A stretch of 64,000 bases of DNA from Pirellula sp. SH-Sr6A (GTDB lineage Bacteria; Planctomycetota; Planctomycetia; Pirellulales; Pirellulaceae): positions 2,833,988 through 2,897,987 of the forward strand of contig NZ_CP011272.1 in the NCBI RefSeq assembly GCF_001610875.1, read 5' to 3'. The notes under the pieces were generated by a model, which saw nothing but the letters and a program-made list of their open reading frames with translations, had not been told where the DNA came from and did no database searches. Numbering within the stretch: position 1 is the first letter of the stretch; each line of letters opens with the position of its first letter. The position numbers were made by a program, and so were the translations under genes. Positions 59,991 to 64,000 of the stretch are shown here, one piece after another.

Positions 59991-61097
59991 TTAAGAAGGT
60001 CGCTGGAATCGCGGACAGTAGATCTGCCGCTGGGTGACCAGCGTTCGAGCCTCCTTCATACTGCGCACACTTCCAGCCGCCAATGAGAACATTCGACTGA
60101 AATGGGTCGTGTAGTCGATCCAACGCTCGGGATCCAATCCCAACCGCTCCAACACCGGAGGCACCTCCTCGGGTGTAAACCCTTTCTTGCCTTCCCGGAT
60201 AATCCTCGCCGTCGCATCCAATAGCTGGATATAGTTCATCGATGACAACGGTACCACGCCCTTGTCACTGCAACGCTTCTTCGTCTTGCTCGGTTTGCTC
60301 CCCTGGCTTCCTCTCTCATCGATCAGCTCTATCGGGGCTAAATACGCGTCTGGTAACAGACGCTGTGGCAAGGCAGGATCTTCGCTGGGCGCTGGGAACT
60401 GCGGCGATTGCGTTTGAGTCCCCTCCGGGGGCGGTTCTGACTTGGCGAGCTCCTGCTTCAGGGCTGCGAACCGCTGGGCTACCGACGTGTACTGGGATGC
60501 CTCGAGCGTCTGGGCTACCTGGGCGCGGATGGGATTCAAATCCACATAGCTCACGCAGGCCAAGATGGCTTCGTCATCGAGCAACCGCACCGCCTTGAAC
60601 CGGCCATTGAAGAGACGGCCCGTCTCTTGGAGCTCCAGGTTGGCGCGCTTGGCGACTCGCTGGCAAAGGATGCGCATCCACCAAGAGATATCGCTGAGCC
60701 GCAATCGGATCTCTTTCAACTTCTCGGGCTTGGTGCGAATCGCATCGAGCTCCTTTTCGTTGGGCTCCGCTGGAGTCTTGTCTTTGTTCTTCCTCTTGGG
60801 ACACATCAACATCCAGCGCCTGGCCACTTCGGTATCGTCCCACTCTTGGACAATGTCGGGGCGAGACCGCAAGACCGAGTGGAAGTGGTTGCTCATGATG
60901 GCATGACCTAGGACGTCGATGCCAAAGTACTGGGCTTGCTCCTCGATCTGCTTGGTGATCCAGAGACCGCGATGGCTGTGATCTTTGCGGGTGAGAGCAT
61001 CATCGCCGAGCAAGAAGTACTTGCGAACAATGGTGGCGATGGTGTGGACCGTAGCGACTTCGTCGGGACGGTAGATATCGGCGCGGGCGCTGCGCAT
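59991..61097 (-). mobile_element. REP-associated type tyrosine transposase (Y1, HUH; RAYT-like)
   Basis: The 368-aa protein starts at ATG 61097; the frame is open further upstream only because it enters the repeat array. It has the Y1_Tnp single-strand transposase core: DVLGHAIMSNHFHSVLRSRP with the HUH motif H71-x-H73, and SYVDLNPIRAQV, the form typical of RAYT-like transposases with candidate catalytic Tyr184. A long C-terminal extension contains Pro/Glu-rich linkers and PPVLERLGLDPERW. Planctomycete genomes carry many such genes. On the transcribed strand the tandem array is immediately upstream. It probably acts on the repeat sequences that flank it. Confidence 0.88.
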
Positions 61098-61556
61098 GAT
61101 CTGAATTCCTTGGGCGAAAGGGAAAACATCGGCAAAACAAGGGGCGATTCGTTCGGGTTGCCGGGCACGATCCTGTGCATAGAAGTGATTGGAGCGTCTC
61201 GAGACCCCAGATACAAGAGTGGGGAAGGGGGCGCCAAAAAGATTTTTCAGGACACCGGAACTGGGGACACTCACGCGTACTGGGGACACTCACGCGTACT
61301 GGGGACACTCACGCGTACTGGGGACACTCACGCGTACTGGGGACACTCACGAGGACGGGGGACACTCACGAGGACGGGGGACACTCACGAGGTCGGGGGA
61401 CACTCACGAGGTCGGGGGACACTCACGAGGTCGGGGGACACTCACGAGGTCGGGGGACACTCACGAGGTCGGGGACACTCACGAGGTCGGGGACACTCAC
61501 GAGGTCGGGGACACTTGTGGGGATTGCTTGAGTAATGGAGTGGAGTTGATGGGGCG
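61098..61556. other. 459-nt region between transposase and lipase
   Basis: The first 165 nt upstream of the transposase start have no recognised gene. The rest is the tandem array described separately, followed by about 40 nt before the lipase stop. No terminator with a T-tract was found. Confidence 0.6.
61263..61515 (+). repeat. Block-structured tandem array, 12-bp core with 6-7-bp spacers
   Basis: The core GGGGACACTCAC is repeated 13 times without a mismatch, plus a degenerate 14th copy at the right edge. Core starts are 61263, 61282, 61301, 61320, 61339, 61358, 61377, 61396, 61415, 61434, 61453, 61471, 61489. Spacers come in blocks: GCGTACT four times, GAGGACG twice, GAGGTCG four times, then GAGGTC three times, so the period is 19 and then 18 bp. 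It lies between lipase and transposase genes. Constant cores with changing blocks of spacers indicate growth by local duplication. It is not a CRISPR array because spacers are short and repeated. Confidence 0.95.
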
Positions 61557-62450
61557 TTATTGCGACGGGACGTGACGAGGCTTTCGCAATTTTCTTCCCG
61601 ATAATTCTTGCTCGAATAGAGCTCGAATATGGGAAATATACTCCACCATGGAATGGTCGCTTAAGTAGTCGAGTTTCCATAGCCGCAGGGATGTAAGAAG
61701 TCCGCGGAAGCGGTCGTGGACTCGAAGCCAGGATTTGATCGAGCTGATTCGGCCATACCTGTTGAGATAGATTTCCTGCCCCATGTGATGGTAGCCAAGC
61801 CAAATGGGTGGAACCCGGGGAACAACATCGTTGTTATTCACCCACCGGTAATGTTTGATCTTGAGAAATGAAGCGTATTTGCGATCTCCGATGCGTGGTG
61901 CACCGTAAGTAAAGATAGCTTTGGGATCGGATGGTATAGGCGCCAGCTTGCAGCGCACGGCGCAGATGCCTGCCATAGCTCCACCCAGAGAATGGCCGGC
62001 AAACCAGAGAGGGAGCTGATTCTCCTTGATCTTATTCTCTAACTTTGGCCAAAGATCGTTTACCTCCGTATAGAATCCGCTGTGCACTCGACCTACTTCC
62101 GACGCGATGGTCCAGGCATTGGCATCAGCGCGGATGTCGTTCCATTGGTTAGGTTCGGTTCCCCTGCACACAATGATGCAATCATGCCGATTGCCCAGCA
62201 CGTAGCCTTCTGCGCCATCGTGCTCCACATCATCGCAGCGATCGAACCCTGCGTGGTAGGCGATCTTCGCGACAGCCTCAGGGGATGCGTAGGATAGCCT
62301 CGAAAGTTCGGCAAACAACAGCGACTTTTGGATCCATGTCAAATCGGAAATGGGCTTGTCAAGCTTGAGGGTCAAGACCATCTCCGCCGGTGTGCTCGCT
62401 TCGGGTTTTCGAGGCTGCATCCGAGACCAACGGAAAGACCGGGCGTTCAT
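61557..62450 (-). CDS. Class 3 lipase (alpha/beta hydrolase)
   Basis: The 297-aa protein has the lipase_3 pattern: an N-terminal helical lid region (LLFAELSRLSYASPEAV), the strand CIIVCRGTEPNQW with the oxyanion-type segment, the nucleophile elbow GHSLGGAMA with S154, the Asp-bearing FTYGAPRIGDRKY and VNNNDVVPRVP, and a C-terminal His near DHSMVEYI. No signal peptide is apparent, so it may be cytoplasmic. It starts at ATG 62450 and is downstream of citrate synthase by about 20 nt on the same strand. Its stop lies about 40 nt from the repeat array. Confidence 0.9.
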   Translation of the reverse strand: MNARSFRWSRMQPRKPEASTPAEMVLTLKLDKPISDLTWIQKSLLFAELSRLSYASPEAVAKIAYHAGFDRCDDVEHDGAEGYVLGNRHDCIIVCRGTEPNQWNDIRADANAWTIASEVGRVHSGFYTEVNDLWPKLENKIKENQLPLWFAGHSLGGAMAGICAVRCKLAPIPSDPKAIFTYGAPRIGDRKYASFLKIKHYRWVNNNDVVPRVPPIWLGYHHMGQEIYLNRYGRISSIKSWLRVHDRFRGLLTSLRLWKLDYLSDHSMVEYISHIRALFEQELSGRKLRKPRHVPSQ

Positions 62451-62471
62451 GGATAGTCCAAGCCTTTCGAC

Positions 62472-63785
62472 TTAACGATTCTCGATGGGGATGACGTCGC
62501 GTTTGGTATAACCGGTGTAGACTTGTCGGGGGCGTCCAATGCGTGTTCCACTGGAGTGATGCATCTCAACCCAGTGGGCTATCCAGCCGGGTAACCGCCC
62601 GATGGCGAACAACACAGTGAACATCTGGACAGGGATCCCCATCGCCCGATAGATCACACCCGAGTAGAAGTCGACGTTCGGATAAAGTTTGCGTTCGACA
62701 AAATACGGATCCTTCAATGCAACTTCTTCCAGTTCTTGTGCGACTTCGAAGAGTGGATCGTTGAGGTTCAGCTTCTTGAGTAGAACATCGCAAGCAGCCT
62801 TGATGATCTTCGCACGTGGGTCGTAGTTCTTGTACACGCGGTGGCCGAAGCCCATCAAACGGAAGTTGCTGGCTTTGTCCTTCGCCATGTCGACATACTT
62901 CTTGACGTTGCCGCCATCGTCTGCGATGCGTTTGAGCATGTTCACGCAAGCCTCGTTGGCTCCGCCGTGCAAAGGCCCCCACAACGCACATATCCCCGCA
63001 GAGATTGAGGCAAATAGGTTTGCATTCGATGATCCTACCAAGCGTACGGTCGATGTGCTGCAATTTTGTTCGTGGTCGGCGTGGACAATAAACAAAAGAT
63101 TCAAAGCGCGAACAAAATCCGGGTCCGGTTGGTACTTCTCACTCGGCAACGCAAACATCATGCTGAGAAAGTTCTCGCAATAATCCAGACTGTTGTCGGG
63201 ATAAATGAATGGCTGACCGAACGACTTCTTGTAACTGTATGCCGCAATCGTGGGCAACTTGGCAATCAAACGATGGATCGAAACTTCGACTTGCTCGGGA
63301 TCGTGCGGATCGAGCGAGTCCTGATAAAACGTGGACAGGGCACCAACAACGCTGGAAAGAATCGCCATGGGGTGCGCGTCGCGAGGAAAACCGTTGTAAA
63401 ACGATCGCATATCCTCGTGAAGCATCGTGTGCTTTTCGATGGAATCGGCAAACTGCTCGAGCTGCTCACGCGTTGGAAGTTCCCCATAAATGAGCAAGTA
63501 GCTGGTCTCGAGAAAACTACAATGCTCAGCCAGTTGTTCGATCGGATAGCCGCGGTGCCGCAAAACGCCCGTTTCCCCATCCAGAAAGGTTATCGCACTC
63601 GCCGCCGAACCCGTGTTCGCATACCCTTCGTCGATCGTGATATGGCCGGTTTCCTTCAAGAGCTTCGAAATGTCGATCGCTCGATCGTTCTCCGTCCCCA
63701 CCAATACGGGCATCTCCAGTTCCTTGTCACCAACGATGAGGCGAGCTTTGGAACTATCAATTTTCGGTCCGGTGGTTGCGCTCAT
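62472..63785 (-). CDS. gltA: Citrate synthase
   Basis: The 437-aa protein is a full-length type II citrate synthase, condensing acetyl-CoA and oxaloacetate. Catalytic residues are in the classic segments HGGANEACVNML (His) and MGFGHRVYKNYDPRAKI (His), with the Asp in the C-terminal part. Other landmarks are AYSYKKSFGQPFIYP and FIVHADHEQNCSTSTVR. The ATG at 63785 has GGAGAG just upstream; an extension of 13 codons upstream is unsupported. It is followed closely by the lipase gene. Confidence 0.97.
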   Translation of the reverse strand: MSATTGPKIDSSKARLIVGDKELEMPVLVGTENDRAIDISKLLKETGHITIDEGYANTGSAASAITFLDGETGVLRHRGYPIEQLAEHCSFLETSYLLIYGELPTREQLEQFADSIEKHTMLHEDMRSFYNGFPRDAHPMAILSSVVGALSTFYQDSLDPHDPEQVEVSIHRLIAKLPTIAAYSYKKSFGQPFIYPDNSLDYCENFLSMMFALPSEKYQPDPDFVRALNLLFIVHADHEQNCSTSTVRLVGSSNANLFASISAGICALWGPLHGGANEACVNMLKRIADDGGNVKKYVDMAKDKASNFRLMGFGHRVYKNYDPRAKIIKAACDVLLKKLNLNDPLFEVAQELEEVALKDPYFVERKLYPNVDFYSGVIYRAMGIPVQMFTVLFAIGRLPGWIAHWVEMHHSSGTRIGRPRQVYTGYTKRDVIPIENR

Positions 63786-63900
63786 TGAACTCTCCGCTGT
63801 CCATGTGGCTCGGACAGCTTCCAAAAGGGGTGGGGTAAATCAGTGGTGAAGTTTAGCCGGAAGGCTAGCTGCCGACAATTACTAGCCAGGCATTTGACTG

Positions 63901-64000
63901 CTATTCCAAACCGTCCAACTCGTCTCGATCACCTTCATAAGGCGAATCGATAATCTGACAATAACTGTCGTAGCGTCTCGCATCGAGCCTGCCATCCGCT
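63901..64000 (-). CDS. C-terminus of a probable ribosome biogenesis GTPase RsgA (cut by window edge)
   Basis: On the minus strand a frame is open from the window edge to a TAG whose complement is at 63901-63903. The final 32 residues include DGRLDARRYDSYCQIID, resembling the C-terminal helix of the zinc-binding domain of RsgA (circularly permuted GTPase that matures the 30S subunit). The rest, including the GTPase motifs, is outside the window, so this is a guess from a short tail. It lies 115 nt upstream of citrate synthase. Confidence 0.45.
   Translation of the reverse strand, partial: ADGRLDARRYDSYCQIIDSPYEGDRDELDGLE

Noticed and set aside
61263-61515. Possible CRISPR array
   Set aside because: Repeat core is only 12 bp, the 6-7-bp spacers are themselves repeated in blocks, and no cas gene is present.
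61000-61575. Open frames through the array giving Gly/His/Thr repeat peptides
   Set aside because: They are open only because the array lacks stop codons in these frames; the 19-bp then 18-bp period makes the reading phase inconsistent and there is no start site or similarity.

Overview
The window is chromosomal DNA from a planctomycete, most likely of the Pirellulales type. The lineage is indicated by families that are expanded there: two cytochrome/DUF gene pairs (PSCyt1-DUF1549-DUF1553 with DUF1501, and DUF1592-family with DUF1552), two DUF1559 proteins with pilin-like N-termini, a PEP-CTERM protein, a giant LEPR-XLL/dockerin/cadherin-repeat protein, DUF1080, a Tat-exported Gfo/Idh/MocA oxidoreductase and a Hsp70-like protein. 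Recognition is by reading translations and motifs; no database search was possible.

Layout. 1-2.47 kb is the end of an integrated element: the tail of an XRE regulator, a small HTH protein, an unknown 156-aa protein and a tyrosine recombinase whose last codons and stop are the antisense of a tRNA-Ser(GGA) gene. 2.5-13.9 kb holds metabolic genes (quinone reductase-like MDR protein, sugar isomerase, flavodoxin, M19 dipeptidase), a DUF1549/DUF1501 pair, and an operon of pterin dehydratase, ABC ATPase, permease and possibly a small membrane protein. 14.1-25.8 kb holds a DUF1592/DUF1552 pair, a ThrE-like exporter, RNase PH, a DUF1559-lipoprotein pair, a Gfo/Idh oxidoreductase, an SseB-like protein overlapping an RluA pseudouridine synthase, and a DUF533-like protein. 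25.8-33.4 kb holds a second DUF1559 protein, a PEP-CTERM protein, a Hsp70-like protein coupled to cytidine deaminase, and a DUF1080 protein.

33.4-39.8 kb has a TIKI/EreA-like (DUF5682-like) protein divergent from a MoxR ATPase, then an HD hydrolase, an unusual in-frame ModA-ModC fusion without a permease, and a polytopic membrane protein. 39.7-47.7 kb is a surface region: a eukaryote-like UDP-glucose dehydrogenase, a polysaccharide flippase and the 1564-aa cadherin-repeat protein. 48-54.6 kb is a signalling region: ABC-2 type ATPase, membrane Ser/Thr kinase, unknown acidic protein, FHA-cyclase and a YdcF-like protein. 54.7-59.6 kb has a DgcA/DgcN-like pair (D-glutamate use), a PIG-L deacetylase and a DegT aminotransferase. 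59.6-61.6 kb is a REP-type (Y1) transposase with a block-structured tandem array of a 12-bp core (13 full copies) on one side and three scattered core copies on the other. The right end has a class 3 lipase, citrate synthase and the C-terminus of a probable RsgA GTPase.

The points most worth a second look are the core-plus-spacer array at the transposase, the ModA-ModC fusion, the recombinase that borrows its C-terminus from a tRNA gene, and the kinase/FHA-cyclase neighbourhood with an altered cyclase active site.
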